From NCBI GenBank assembly GCA_023387735.1, contig JAEWHP010000042.1:1-64000 (forward strand): a stretch of 64,000 nt of DNA, given 5' to 3'. Under the pieces are notes generated by a model, which did not search any database, had not been told where the DNA came from, and was given only the letters and a program-made list of their open reading frames with translations. The position numbers and the translations under genes were made by a program. Of this stretch, positions 52,977-61,098 are shown piece by piece. The number at the start of each line of letters is the position of its first letter. Position 1 is the first letter of the stretch. This DNA is from Pseudomonadota bacterium (GTDB lineage: Bacteria > Pseudomonadota > Alphaproteobacteria > Rhizobiales > Xanthobacteraceae).

Positions 52977-53516
52977 TCAGGCCGCCCCGACGACCCACAG
53001 CGAAGCGGCGCTCACTACGTGCTCCAGCGGCGGGAGCGGGATCGGGTCACGGCTCAAATGAAAATGCGGCGTGCAGTAGCTCGAACCGGTGCGGCGGGGG
53101 TGACCGCAAAAGGTGATCGCCCCTCCCTCCTCGTCTCCGCCGTAAGGATAACGGCAATCACCCTGCTTGAGATCGGTCAGCGAGAGATGCCGCGGCTCGA
53201 TCCTGGCGCAGCGCAGCTTCTTCGGCTTGACCGTCTTGAACGCCGGGACCGGCCAAGCAGGCGCCGGCATCCTGAGCCCGGTCGGACGAGTTTCGCCAAT
53301 TTCCTGCACTGTTGCAGGCTTGTCGCCTGCCAGCGATGTTGAGCGCACCACGCCTGTGAGCCCCATGCGCGCGGCACGACCGAGCGCCGCGTTGCGCGAA
53401 TAACTTGTGTTGAACTTCGAATTGATCGCCTTCGCGATCTCCGAAAAGGACATGCCTTTGGCCAGGTGCTCTCGCAAGGCGTCCGAATGCTCGGGCGCCC
53501 AGTTGGTGGGTTCCAT
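52977..53516 (-). CDS. GcrA cell-cycle-regulator family protein
   Basis: A 179-residue protein. The N-terminal helix-turn-helix (NWAPEHSDALREHLAKGMSF, SEIAKAINSKFNTSYSRNAALGRA) is that of GcrA. The C-terminal block CRYPYGGDEEGGAITFCGHP, then YCTPHFHL, is the GcrA region that contacts the sigma-70 holoenzyme. GcrA activates promoters with methylated GANTC. The linker is longer than in typical GcrA, and a second GcrA is common on prophages, so this is probably an accessory copy. The ATG at 53516 has CAGGAA upstream; the open frame to 54317 is antisense to the repressor gene and is rejected. Confidence 0.87.
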   Translation of the reverse strand: MEPTNWAPEHSDALREHLAKGMSFSEIAKAINSKFNTSYSRNAALGRAARMGLTGVVRSTSLAGDKPATVQEIGETRPTGLRMPAPAWPVPAFKTVKPKKLRCARIEPRHLSLTDLKQGDCRYPYGGDEEGGAITFCGHPRRTGSSYCTPHFHLSRDPIPLPPLEHVVSAASLWVVGAA

Positions 53517-53559
53517 GATTTTCCTGCTCTTGTCGACGCCGCCCGACGCCTTGCTTAAT

Positions 53560-53632
53560 TTCTGATATTCCGAAATGAAAGTCAAGCTTGATTTCGGATA
53601 ATCGGAATTGCTATCGTTTCTGAAATTCGGAA
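53560..53632. promoter_or_regulatory. Divergent operator region with three 16-bp repressor-like sites
   Basis: Three related sites: 53560-53575 (reads TTTCGGAATATCAGAA on the minus strand), 53592-53607 (TTTCGGATAATCGGAA) and 53617-53632 (TTTCTGAAATTCGGAA). They lie between the gcrA-like start and the repressor ATG at 53643. On the minus strand a TTGACT (53580-53585) could be the -35 of the gcrA-like gene, with the first site in its spacer. On the plus strand TTGATT (53588-53593) and TATCGT (53612-53617) flank the second site. Binding here would switch both genes. Confidence 0.7.
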
Positions 53633-53642
53633 GGGTCTGACC

Positions 53643-54284
53643 ATGCTGGACATCAGGTTGATCGAACGGGGACTGCAAAAGCCGGGCAAGACCAAGGGCG
53701 GACTTGCGACGGCGATGGGCGTTCGCCCCGGCGCGGTCTCCGAGATCCTGTCCGGGATTCGCCTGATCAAGGCGTCGGAAATCGCGCCCATCATGGAGTA
53801 CCTGGAGCTGAATTCGGTGCCGATCATGGGTCGGGTCGGCGCCGGCGCCTCGATCGAACCCGAGCATGAGCAGGTCCCGCCAGAAGGCCTCGGCGAGGTC
53901 GAACTTCCCTTCCCGATTGCCGAAGAAACCATCGCCTTTGAAGTGGCCGGCGATTCCATGCTGCCGAAATACGAGAATGGCGATATCATCGTAGTCTATC
54001 GCGAGCAGCGCCATCCGCTGTCGAGCTTCTACGGGGAAGAGGCCGCCGTTCGCCTGAAGACCGGCGAGCGCTATCTGAAGACGATCGAGCGGGGCAAATC
54101 CTCGACGTCTGTCAACCTTACGAGTTTCAACGCCAAGCCGATCACGGGCGTAAAACTCGAATGGATTGGCGAAATCTGTGTCACCCTGCCCCGCGGACAG
54201 ATCGAGCGGCTGCGCAGCAGGGCCGCCGCCCGGACACGCAAGGCGGCAAAGGCGCAGAGCGCCCGCACACCTGATAAGCAGTGA
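53643..54284 (+). CDS. S24-family (LexA/CI-like) self-cleaving repressor
   Basis: A 213-residue repressor. Residues 1-45 form a helix-turn-helix (GGLATAMGVRPGAVSEILSG). The linker holds GRVGAG, with a likely cleavage bond Ala67-Gly68. Ser105 in AGDSM and Lys146 in RYLKTI are the protease pair. The basic tail (RSRAAARTRKAAKAQ) is unusual. All elements for DNA-damage-induced autocleavage are present. It is divergent from the gcrA-like gene and close to five similar sites, so it most likely represses itself, that gene and the gene at 54453. It is not LexA, whose HTH differs. Confidence 0.88.
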   Translation: MLDIRLIERGLQKPGKTKGGLATAMGVRPGAVSEILSGIRLIKASEIAPIMEYLELNSVPIMGRVGAGASIEPEHEQVPPEGLGEVELPFPIAEETIAFEVAGDSMLPKYENGDIIVVYREQRHPLSSFYGEEAAVRLKTGERYLKTIERGKSSTSVNLTSFNAKPITGVKLEWIGEICVTLPRGQIERLRSRAAARTRKAAKAQSARTPDKQ

Positions 54285-54356
54285 AGGCGCTGCAATCTCT
54301 GCACCGAGTGACTCCACGCCCAGCTAGCGCTTGCGCCTCACTCGCCCGTCGACAAT

Positions 54357-54407
54357 TTCTGCTTTTCCGAATTTTCACTTGACATACTTCCGATTTTCCG
54401 AAACAAT
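54357..54407 (+). promoter_or_regulatory. Repressor-type promoter before the 103-residue gene
   Basis: A consensus -35 TTGACA (54379-54384) and, 17 bases on, AACAAT (54402-54407). Two sites of the same 16-bp family flank or overlap it: 54357-54372 (minus strand ATTCGGAAAAGCAGAA) and 54388-54403 (minus strand TTTCGGAAAATCGGAA). The second fills the -35/-10 spacer, so bound repressor would block RNA polymerase. It drives the gene at 54453. Confidence 0.7.
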
Positions 54408-54452
54408 GGCGGCATTGATTTCGGTAGCGGCTCCTTGGGGCAGACAGCCAGC

Positions 54453-54764
54453 ATGCAGTATTTCGTCGTGATGATCGACTATGGACGCCGCGGCCGCGAG
54501 GCCATTGTCGATCCCGAAATAACACGGCGCGAGGTCATCTCCCGGATCTCATCCGGCGAGTACAAGAACATCAGCTTCATACATGAAATCGCGGATTCGT
54601 CTGTCGAAGATGTCACTGCTGACATCATGATCGAGGCCGCGGTGCGGGATATCGGCGCGACGGAAGCCGACCTGCAGGCCAGCCATTTCGATCACTTGCA
54701 CGATCTTCGCAAGCATGAACGCGTCAAAGCGCACTCGGCCGCCCATTCCCTCAAACAATCGTGA
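54453..54764 (+). CDS. Hypothetical protein under the S24-repressor-type promoter
   Basis: A 103-residue protein: MQYFVVMIDYGRRGREAIVD, ISSGEYKNISFIHEIADSSV and DIMIEAAVRDIGATEADLQA. No domain is recognised. It is acidic in the middle, with a His/Lys-rich tail. The start at 54453 has a weak binding site; a TTG six codons earlier is possible. Its promoter carries two repressor-type sites, so it is likely induced with the repressor response. Confidence 0.65.
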   Translation: MQYFVVMIDYGRRGREAIVDPEITRREVISRISSGEYKNISFIHEIADSSVEDVTADIMIEAAVRDIGATEADLQASHFDHLHDLRKHERVKAHSAAHSLKQS

Positions 54765-54891
54765 TCGTCGACCGGCTTAAATTGCCGACGCACTGATTAA
54801 GTGTTCTTCACGCAAAGTCTACTCCGACTGGGCGGACCGTCGGGTATTGTCCCGATTCGATTCCTCCTACCTGCGAAGCTCTTACTCCCAA

Positions 54892-56082
54892 ATGCATCCG
54901 TCAATGAAGGCCGAGTTCGCCGCGCGCGACGGCGATCCCCGACTCTATTTGCTGCTTGGTCTCGCCGCCTGGTTTCTCTTCCTGGATCATGTCCCGCACA
55001 ACGCGGTCAGTCTGCTGACCATGCGGAATTTCGGGTTCAGCGGCGCAGTCGATCTTTTCGTGTTTGTCGGTGGCTATACGGCCGCAATCTTCTACGGAAG
55101 AATGATGCTCGAACGCGGGCTGGTCGTGACGGCGACCCGCATTTTTAAGCGGCTGTGGCAGCTTTACGTCGCCTACGTCGTTCTGTTCGTGGTGTATATA
55201 GAACTCATCGGATATGTCGCGGGAAAATCGAGCGCTCCCGCACTGATCGGCGAGTTCAACGTGACGGGCATCGTCGACCATACCATCCGCACCCTGATTC
55301 ACGGGCTGCTGCTCCAGGCCAAGCCGCTCAACCTCGAAGTGCTGCAACTGTTCATCGTCCTGATGGCGTTCTTTCCGCTCGTGCTTCTTGGCATCATGCG
55401 CCGGCCGAACCTCACGATGGCCGCGTCGACTTCCCTTTACGTCGTCGCCCGTTACCTCGACTGGAACCTGTCTTCATTTCCTGACGGGCGCTGGTCCCTG
55501 AACCCCTTCTGCTGGCAGTTGCTCTTCGTGTTCGGCACCTGGTTAGCCTCGATCGGCGCGCAGCAAAAGCAGGCCTTGAGCACGTTCCAGGATTATTGGA
55601 CCTTGCGCGTTGCGGCGTGGCTGTATCTGATATTTGCGCTGGTCGTGACGATCGCAGGGAGATACCCGCAAATTGGCGGGATCGTTCCGGATTACCTGCT
55701 CGATCTCTTTCTTCCCAACCCGAGAGAAAATCTCGATCCTTACCGGGTGCTGCATTTTCTCGCGCTGGTATTCCTATTCACTTGCGTAGTGCCGCGTGAC
55801 TGGCGCGGATTCCAATGGCACGCGCTGCAGCCGGTCATCAAGTGCGGCGAGGAATGGCTACCGGTCTTCTGCGCCGGCGTGTTTCTTTCGTTCGCCGCCC
55901 ATCTCGTCCTGATCACAGGACCGAACCTGCTTGCGATGCACATTCTGGTTAGCGTCGCCGGGATCTCGATCATGACGGCCGTCGCCACCTATGCATCTTG
56001 GTCCAAACAGCAGGACCGCAAGCCCGCACCACGCGGCCAATCCATGACCGGCCCCTCAGTCCACCGGCAACCTACCCGCTAA
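54892..56082 (+). CDS. opgC: OpgC family membrane acyltransferase
   Basis: About 396 residues with ten or so membrane helices. DPRLYLLLGLAAWFLFLDHVP, then MRNFGFSGAVDLFVFVGGYTAAIFYG and LEVLQLFIVLMAFFPLVLL are typical of OpgC, which adds succinyl groups to osmoregulated periplasmic glucans. The frame opens at a TTG (54847); the first ATG at 54892 is used, and neither has a strong binding site. The C-terminus is a hydrophilic tail. Its target glucan genes (opgGH or ndv) are not in the window. Confidence 0.85.
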   Translation: MHPSMKAEFAARDGDPRLYLLLGLAAWFLFLDHVPHNAVSLLTMRNFGFSGAVDLFVFVGGYTAAIFYGRMMLERGLVVTATRIFKRLWQLYVAYVVLFVVYIELIGYVAGKSSAPALIGEFNVTGIVDHTIRTLIHGLLLQAKPLNLEVLQLFIVLMAFFPLVLLGIMRRPNLTMAASTSLYVVARYLDWNLSSFPDGRWSLNPFCWQLLFVFGTWLASIGAQQKQALSTFQDYWTLRVAAWLYLIFALVVTIAGRYPQIGGIVPDYLLDLFLPNPRENLDPYRVLHFLALVFLFTCVVPRDWRGFQWHALQPVIKCGEEWLPVFCAGVFLSFAAHLVLITGPNLLAMHILVSVAGISIMTAVATYASWSKQQDRKPAPRGQSMTGPSVHRQPTR

Positions 56083-56161
56083 CCGCATCTCGCTGTCGCG
56101 CAACGTGGTCGAGTCGAGCTGGCGTTCGAGCTTCAGTTCCCGGCGGCGTAACGCTGTTCGG

Positions 56162-57394
56162 TTACACCCGCTCGATGATGATGGCCGGTGCCATGCCGCC
56201 GGCGGCGCACATCGTCACCAGGCCGCGCTTGAGATCGCGCCGCTCCAGTTCGTCGAGCACCGTGCCGATCAGGATCGATCCGGTCGCGCCAATCGGATGG
56301 CCAAGCGCGATCGAGCCGCCATTGACGTTGACCTTGTCGCGATCGAGCTTGAGGTCGCGGATGAATTTTTCAGCGACCACCGCAAACGCCTCGTTGATCT
56401 CGAACAGGTCGATGTCGTCGAGCGTGAGCCCTGCCTTGGCCAGCACCTTGCGGGCCGCCGGCACCGGCGCATTCAGCATCAGGGTCGGAGAGTCCCCCAT
56501 GTTCGCCATCGCGACGACGCGTGCGCGCGGCTTCAAGCCATGCGCCTTGGCGTAGCTGGGCGAAGCGAGCAGGATAGCCGCCGAGCCATCGACGACGCCG
56601 GAGGAATTGCCGGCGTGATGCACGAAGTTGATGTCGAGATCGGGATACTTGTCCAGAATGAGTTTCCGATAGGTGGTGCCCTTGTCGTCGAGCGCATAGT
56701 CCGCGATTGCCGGGAAAGCCGGCTTCAGTCCAGCCAGGCCTTCCATGGTCGTCTGCGGTCGCGGGTACTCCTCGCGGTCGAGCGCGAGGCTGCCGTCCTC
56801 GCGATAAACAGGCACCAGGCTCTTGTCGAAATGGCCGCCCTTGATCGCCGCAGCCGCCCGCTTCTGGCTTTCAAGGCCTAGCTCGTCGACATCCTGCCGC
56901 GTGATCCCCTCCAGCGTTGCCACCGCATCGGCGCAGACGCCCTGGTGCGATTGCGGATGCTTGGCACGCAGGCGAAGGTTGCCGTTATCCATCATGAACG
57001 GCCCCTCGCCGCGGCGGCCCTCCATCGACATCATCTCGGTGCCGCCCGCAATCACCAGATCTTCGGAGCCGGACATGATGGAGTTAGCGGCCATATTGAC
57101 GCTGGTGATGCCGGAACCACAGAACCGATCCAGCGTGACGGCGCTGGCGCGCACGTCATAGCCGGCATCGAGCGCCGACATGCGGCCGAGATCGCCGCTC
57201 TGCTGGCCCCGTTGCGAGCTGGTGCCCCAGACGATGTCGTCGACATCTGCGGTGTTGATGCCGGTACGCTCGGCCAGCGCGCGCAACACCGTTGCGCCGA
57301 GTTGCTGCGGATGGATACCTGACAAGGCGCCCTTGCCGGCCTTGCCGATCCCGCGTGGCGTCCTGCATGCATCGATGATCAGCGCGTCAACCAT
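56162..57394 (-). CDS. Acetyl-CoA C-acyltransferase (thiolase)
   Basis: A 410-residue thiolase. Cys92 in LDRFCGSGITSVN is the acyl-carrying cysteine. NGGSIALGHPIGATGSI holds the active-site histidine, and MCAAGGMAPAIIIERV the second cysteine. The ATG at 57394 has GAGGGA six bases upstream. It runs in the same direction as, and downstream of, the CoA ester lyase (86 bases), so it may end that operon. It would make acetyl-CoA from a 3-ketoacyl-CoA. The chain specificity is unknown. Confidence 0.92.
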   Translation of the reverse strand: MVDALIIDACRTPRGIGKAGKGALSGIHPQQLGATVLRALAERTGINTADVDDIVWGTSSQRGQQSGDLGRMSALDAGYDVRASAVTLDRFCGSGITSVNMAANSIMSGSEDLVIAGGTEMMSMEGRRGEGPFMMDNGNLRLRAKHPQSHQGVCADAVATLEGITRQDVDELGLESQKRAAAAIKGGHFDKSLVPVYREDGSLALDREEYPRPQTTMEGLAGLKPAFPAIADYALDDKGTTYRKLILDKYPDLDINFVHHAGNSSGVVDGSAAILLASPSYAKAHGLKPRARVVAMANMGDSPTLMLNAPVPAARKVLAKAGLTLDDIDLFEINEAFAVVAEKFIRDLKLDRDKVNVNGGSIALGHPIGATGSILIGTVLDELERRDLKRGLVTMCAAGGMAPAIIIERV

Positions 57395-57480
57395 GGTGTT
57401 TCCCTCAAGGCCTGATGATTGGCCGCATTTGCCGCCGATCAAGCAACAAAGTCAATCCAGTCCGGCGCCGCCGGATTCCC

Positions 57481-58338
57481 CTACCGCCCCCGCAGTGCCA
57501 GGATTTTCTCCGCCGCGCGCAGATGCGGCTTGTCGATCATCTTGCCGTCGATTTTCACGACGCCTGATGCCGGATTGTCGTTGAACGCCTTGACCACTTT
57601 TTCCGACCAGGCGATCTCCTCGTCCGTGGGCATGAAGGCGGCATTGACGACGTCGACATGCTTGGGATGGATCACCGCCTTGGCCAGGAAACCGTCCTGC
57701 CGCGCGGCGATCGCCTCTTCGCGGAGCGCATCGAGGTCGTTGATATCAGTGGCGATGGTGTCGATGGCGACTACCCCTGCCGCTGCCGCACTGATCAGGC
57801 AGAGATCGCGCGCCAGCAGGAACGGCCCGTGGTAGCGGCCGTCGGTCCGGTTTCGCGATGCCCCCAGCGAGGCTGCCAGGTCCTCGGCACCCCACATCAT
57901 TCCCCATAGCCGCGGGCTCATGTTTTCGAAATCGAGCAGCTTCAGGACGGCCCTCGCCGTCTCCGTAGCGACCGTCACGATGCGCGTCGCCCCCGGTTCG
58001 ATCCCGGCCGCGGCCTCGAAGGCATCGAGATACAGCGACAGACGGTTGACGTCGGCGGCGCCGACGCATTTCGGCAGCACGATGCCGTCCGGCCGGCCCG
58101 GCATGACGGCCGCGAGGTCACCAAGCGTCATGCCGGTATCAAGCGCGTTGACGCGGATGTAGTATTTCTGGGACGAGTTCCTTGCATCGAGCATTTCGCG
58201 AACCGTGCGTCGTGCGCCGACCTTTTCGTCCGGCGCAATCGAATCCTCGAGGTCGAGGATCAGCGCATCGGCGGCGGTCTTCTTCGCGTTCTCAAACTTG
58301 CGCTGGCTGTCGCCGGGAACGAACAGGAACGATCTCAT
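57481..58338 (-). CDS. HpcH/HpaI-CitE family CoA ester lyase
   Basis: A 285-residue CitE-type lyase: MRSFLFVPGDSQRKFENAKK at the start, ALILDLEDSIAPDEK with the metal-binding acidic residues, RVNALDTGMTLGDLAAV and MWGAEDLAASLGASRN. Relatives cleave malyl-CoA, methylmalyl-CoA or citramalyl-CoA to acetyl-CoA and a keto acid. It is four bases downstream of a MaoC hydratase gene. That pair together with a CaiB transferase is the core of itaconate and mesaconate degradation. Confidence 0.9.
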   Translation of the reverse strand: MRSFLFVPGDSQRKFENAKKTAADALILDLEDSIAPDEKVGARRTVREMLDARNSSQKYYIRVNALDTGMTLGDLAAVMPGRPDGIVLPKCVGAADVNRLSLYLDAFEAAAGIEPGATRIVTVATETARAVLKLLDFENMSPRLWGMMWGAEDLAASLGASRNRTDGRYHGPFLLARDLCLISAAAAGVVAIDTIATDINDLDALREEAIAARQDGFLAKAVIHPKHVDVVNAAFMPTDEEIAWSEKVVKAFNDNPASGVVKIDGKMIDKPHLRAAEKILALRGR

Positions 58339-58342
58339 TTCC

Positions 58343-58798
58343 TCACGCCTTCGGCTTGCAGTGCATCAGGCCGGTCCGGCGGCAGCTTGCCACCACCTCA
58401 CCGCGCTGGTTGGTCATGGTGTGCTCGAACTCGACGATGCCCTGGGTCGGCCGCGACTTGCTGGCGCGCTTCGAGATGATCTTCGTATGTGCCTTCAGCG
58501 TGTCGCCGTGAAACACCGGCTTCGGGAATTTGACGTCGGTCATACCCAGATTACCGATCGTGGTGCCGAACGTCGTATCGTAGACGCTCATGCCGATCAT
58601 GATGCCGAGCGTATAGAGGCTGTTGAACAGCCGCTGGCCGAACTCGGTATTCTCGGAGAAATGTGCATCGATATGCAGTGGCTGCGGGTTCATGGTCAGC
58701 AGGCTGAACATCGTGTTGTCCATCTCGGTGACCGTCCTGGAGAACTCGTGATGGAATTCGCGGCCCACCTCGAACTCCTCGAAATACAATCCCGCCAT
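58343..58798 (-). CDS. MaoC family hydratase
   Basis: A 151-residue hot-dog-fold protein: GLYFEEFEVGREFHHEFSRT at the N-terminus, NPQPLHIDAHFSENTEFGQR near residue 37-56, then LFNSLYTLGIMIGMSV. The His in PLHID and the Asn nearby fit the MaoC catalytic pattern. The ATG at 58798 has AGGGGA upstream and overlaps the crotonase stop (TGATG). It is a single-domain type, half the size of two-domain mesaconyl-CoA hydratases. It should hydrate an unsaturated dicarboxyl-CoA for the lyase encoded next. Confidence 0.88.
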   Translation of the reverse strand: MAGLYFEEFEVGREFHHEFSRTVTEMDNTMFSLLTMNPQPLHIDAHFSENTEFGQRLFNSLYTLGIMIGMSVYDTTFGTTIGNLGMTDVKFPKPVFHGDTLKAHTKIISKRASKSRPTQGIVEFEHTMTNQRGEVVASCRRTGLMHCKPKA

Positions 58799-59574
58799 CA
58801 GCGTCCCCTGTAGTTTGGCGTCCGCTTCTCGACAAACGCGTTCAGGCCTTCCTGACAATCTTCCGTCGTTGCGACGAGCGCAAAACTTTCGGCCGCATTT
58901 TCCACCGACCGGCGGAAGTCGGCATCGACCGCCCGCATGAAGGCATCCCGGCCGATCTTCATCACGATCGACGATTTGGCGGCAAGCTTCCGCGCAATCT
59001 CACGCGCGCGGTCAAGCGCTGTTCCCTTCGGCACGACCTCGCTGAGCAGCCCCATGCGAAAGGCCGTCGCGGCATCGAAGGGCTCCCCGAGGAACAACGG
59101 CCCAAAAGCCTGGTGCTTTCCGACCAGTCGCGGCAGTTGCACGAAATGGATCGCCGGAATCAATCCAACATCGATCTCCGGATAGCCGAAGGTCGAGGCA
59201 TCGCTGGCGATAATCATGTCGCAGGAGATCGCGATCGTCATGCCGCCGGCGCGAACGGCGCCGTCGATGGCCGCGATGGTCGGCTTGCCCATGCGATACT
59301 GGGTGTCGTTGAGCGCGAAATACAGCCGTTCCAGGAATTTCTTGGTCTCGATCCCGGGCTTGCCCCTGACGATGTCGAGGTCGAGCCCGGCGCAGAACAC
59401 CTTATGTGCGCTACCGATGACGACCGCGCGAACCGCTTCGTCGTCCCGTGCCTTCGCCAGCACCGCCAGCAGCGCATCGATCAATTGCATGCTCAGCGCG
59501 TTGACCGGCGGACGGTCCAGCATGATTTCCGCAATGTTGCCGGAGACGGAATAGCGAACGAGATATTCACTCAT
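58798..59574 (-). CDS. Enoyl-CoA hydratase/isomerase family protein
   Basis: A 258-residue crotonase: IGSAHKVFCAGLDLDIVRG for the first oxyanion strand, AIDGAVRAGGMTIAISCDMI for the second, and FGYPEIDVGLIPAIHFVQLP with the catalytic-loop glutamate. It overlaps both neighbours (ATGA with the CoA transferase, TGATG with MaoC), so it is a fixed part of the operon. Two hydratase-type enzymes in one operon suggest an extra step such as isomerisation. Confidence 0.88.
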   Translation of the reverse strand: MSEYLVRYSVSGNIAEIMLDRPPVNALSMQLIDALLAVLAKARDDEAVRAVVIGSAHKVFCAGLDLDIVRGKPGIETKKFLERLYFALNDTQYRMGKPTIAAIDGAVRAGGMTIAISCDMIIASDASTFGYPEIDVGLIPAIHFVQLPRLVGKHQAFGPLFLGEPFDAATAFRMGLLSEVVPKGTALDRAREIARKLAAKSSIVMKIGRDAFMRAVDADFRRSVENAAESFALVATTEDCQEGLNAFVEKRTPNYRGR

Positions 59575-60785
59575 GCTGCGCCTCCCTCGGCCTGACGCAC
59601 CGCGCCGGCCTTGACCAGATCGTCAATCGTGCCGCGTTCGAAACCCGCCTGCAACAGTACTTCGTAGCTGTCCTGTCCGATATCCGGCGCCGGGCATAGC
59701 TGATCCTCCGAACGGCTTGCGATCCCCGGTGTCCGCGGCGAGAACACGGCACCGACGCCCGGCGTTTGCTGGCATACCGCCGCCGCGGTCGCTTCGACAT
59801 GGACATTGCGCAGCCATTCGCCGGGATTGAGTATCCGTTCTGCAATGAGGTCGGCGGCATGCAGCCGCGACAGCCAGACATCCGTCGGCTGTGTCAGGAA
59901 CACTTCCCGCAGTTGCGGGATTAGCACATCCACGGCATCCGCCCGCCGCGCAAAATCGGCGAACCGCGGATCGACGGCGAGATCCTCGCGTCCGATCGCA
60001 GCGCACAGGCGCTTGTATTGCGGCTCGTTCACCAGCGTGACCATCATCCAGCCGTCGGTGGTTTGGTATGAACCCGCCGGCACATTGAGGGCGCGCGGCG
60101 TACCGCCCTCCAGTATATGCTCGGCAACCTTGTGGCCGAGCAAGGCGGAGGTCGACTGACAGAGGTTGACGTCGATCCAGCGTCCGGTGCCGACGGTTGC
60201 GCGCGCGAACAGCGTCGTCGCGATCGCCTGGAAAGCATAGACGCCGGTGACGACGTCGGAGACGGTGGTGCCAGCCCGGTGCGGGGTGCCATCGTTACCG
60301 ACGTTGATCGATACGAATCCGGAGAATGCCTGCGCCACGGAATCCGAACCCGGCCGTTTCGAATAAGGGCCGCTCTGCCCGAACGCGCTGACCGACAGAT
60401 AGATCAGGCCGGGATTGTCGCGCGACAATTCCTCGTAACCGATCCCGAGCCGCGCCGCGACGCCGGGCCGGAAGCCTTCGATCAGAACATCGCACTCTTT
60501 CGCAAGCCGCCGGGCGATTGCGATCCCGTCCTTGTGCTTCATATCGAGGCAGAGGCTGCGCTTGCCGCGGTTATAGACCGCCGACAGCGTGGTATGACTG
60601 CCATAGGTCGTACCGAGAAATCGCGACCAGTCACCCTCCGGGGGCTCGACCTTGATGACGTCGGCCCCGTATACGCCGAGCAGCATCGCGCAATAGGGCG
60701 AGGCGATCCCCTGCCCGAAATCCAGCACGCGCACGCCGCGATACGGCGCCTCGTGCGTCGGCGATAGCTTGCGTTCAATGGTCAT
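59571..60785 (-). CDS. CaiB/BaiF family (class III) CoA transferase
   Basis: A 404-residue CoA transferase: YRGVRVLDFGQGIASPYCAM, VKPPEGD-like KVEPPEGDWSRFLG, and a catalytic-region segment WIDVNLCQSTSALLGHKVAEH with the expected aspartate. It activates a carboxylic acid with CoA at the top of the pathway. It is the first intact gene of the operon and follows the livF remnant stop by 25 bases. It is unlike the CaiB protein at 47871 in detail, so the two have different substrates. Confidence 0.9.
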   Translation of the reverse strand: MTIERKLSPTHEAPYRGVRVLDFGQGIASPYCAMLLGVYGADVIKVEPPEGDWSRFLGTTYGSHTTLSAVYNRGKRSLCLDMKHKDGIAIARRLAKECDVLIEGFRPGVAARLGIGYEELSRDNPGLIYLSVSAFGQSGPYSKRPGSDSVAQAFSGFVSINVGNDGTPHRAGTTVSDVVTGVYAFQAIATTLFARATVGTGRWIDVNLCQSTSALLGHKVAEHILEGGTPRALNVPAGSYQTTDGWMMVTLVNEPQYKRLCAAIGREDLAVDPRFADFARRADAVDVLIPQLREVFLTQPTDVWLSRLHAADLIAERILNPGEWLRNVHVEATAAAVCQQTPGVGAVFSPRTPGIASRSEDQLCPAPDIGQDSYEVLLQAGFERGTIDDLVKAGAVRQAEGGAA

Positions 60786-60810
60786 CTCTGCTCCCGGATC
60801 GGGCCGAAAG

Positions 60811-60942
60811 CTACAGCGCGAGGTAGCGCTGACGAATGTCTTCGTTGGCTTTCAGCTCTTCGATCCCGGATGTGTAGACGATCTGGCCTTTGTCGATAAC
60901 CGTCGCGCGGCTCGCAAGGCCACGGCAAAAACGCATGCGCTG
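60811..60942 (-). pseudogene. 3' remnant of a livF ABC ATPase gene
   Basis: About 43 codons ending in TAG read RATVIDKGQIVYTSGIEELK then ANEDIRQRYLAL, which is the standard C-terminus of LivF-type ATPases (past the switch region). Upstream of about 60942 the frame loses all similarity: no Walker A, signature or Walker B. The remnant lies on the same strand and directly before the CoA transferase gene. The operon therefore probably once began with a full importer. Confidence 0.75.
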
Positions 60943-61098
60943 GCTGGCGAACGCCTTGGCGGTGCTATTGGCTACCACAGCGGGGCGCGATAAGGCTTGA
61001 TCACAGCCTCGCTCCAGCGGAACGTCGTCGGGAGGATTCAGGGATGGGAATGGAAACGCAAGCCGGAAGCTCGCCACGCGCGGACAAGAGTAACGGCC

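Noticed and set aside
53517..54317. Long N-terminal extension of the GcrA-like gene up to 54317
   Set aside because: It is antisense to the S24 repressor gene, crosses the operator region and is not protein-like. The ATG at 53516 has a good ribosome-binding site and gives a normal GcrA start.
56100..56161. Coding continuation between opgC and the thiolase gene
   Set aside because: Frames here are short and out of phase; the stretch is only the convergent gap.
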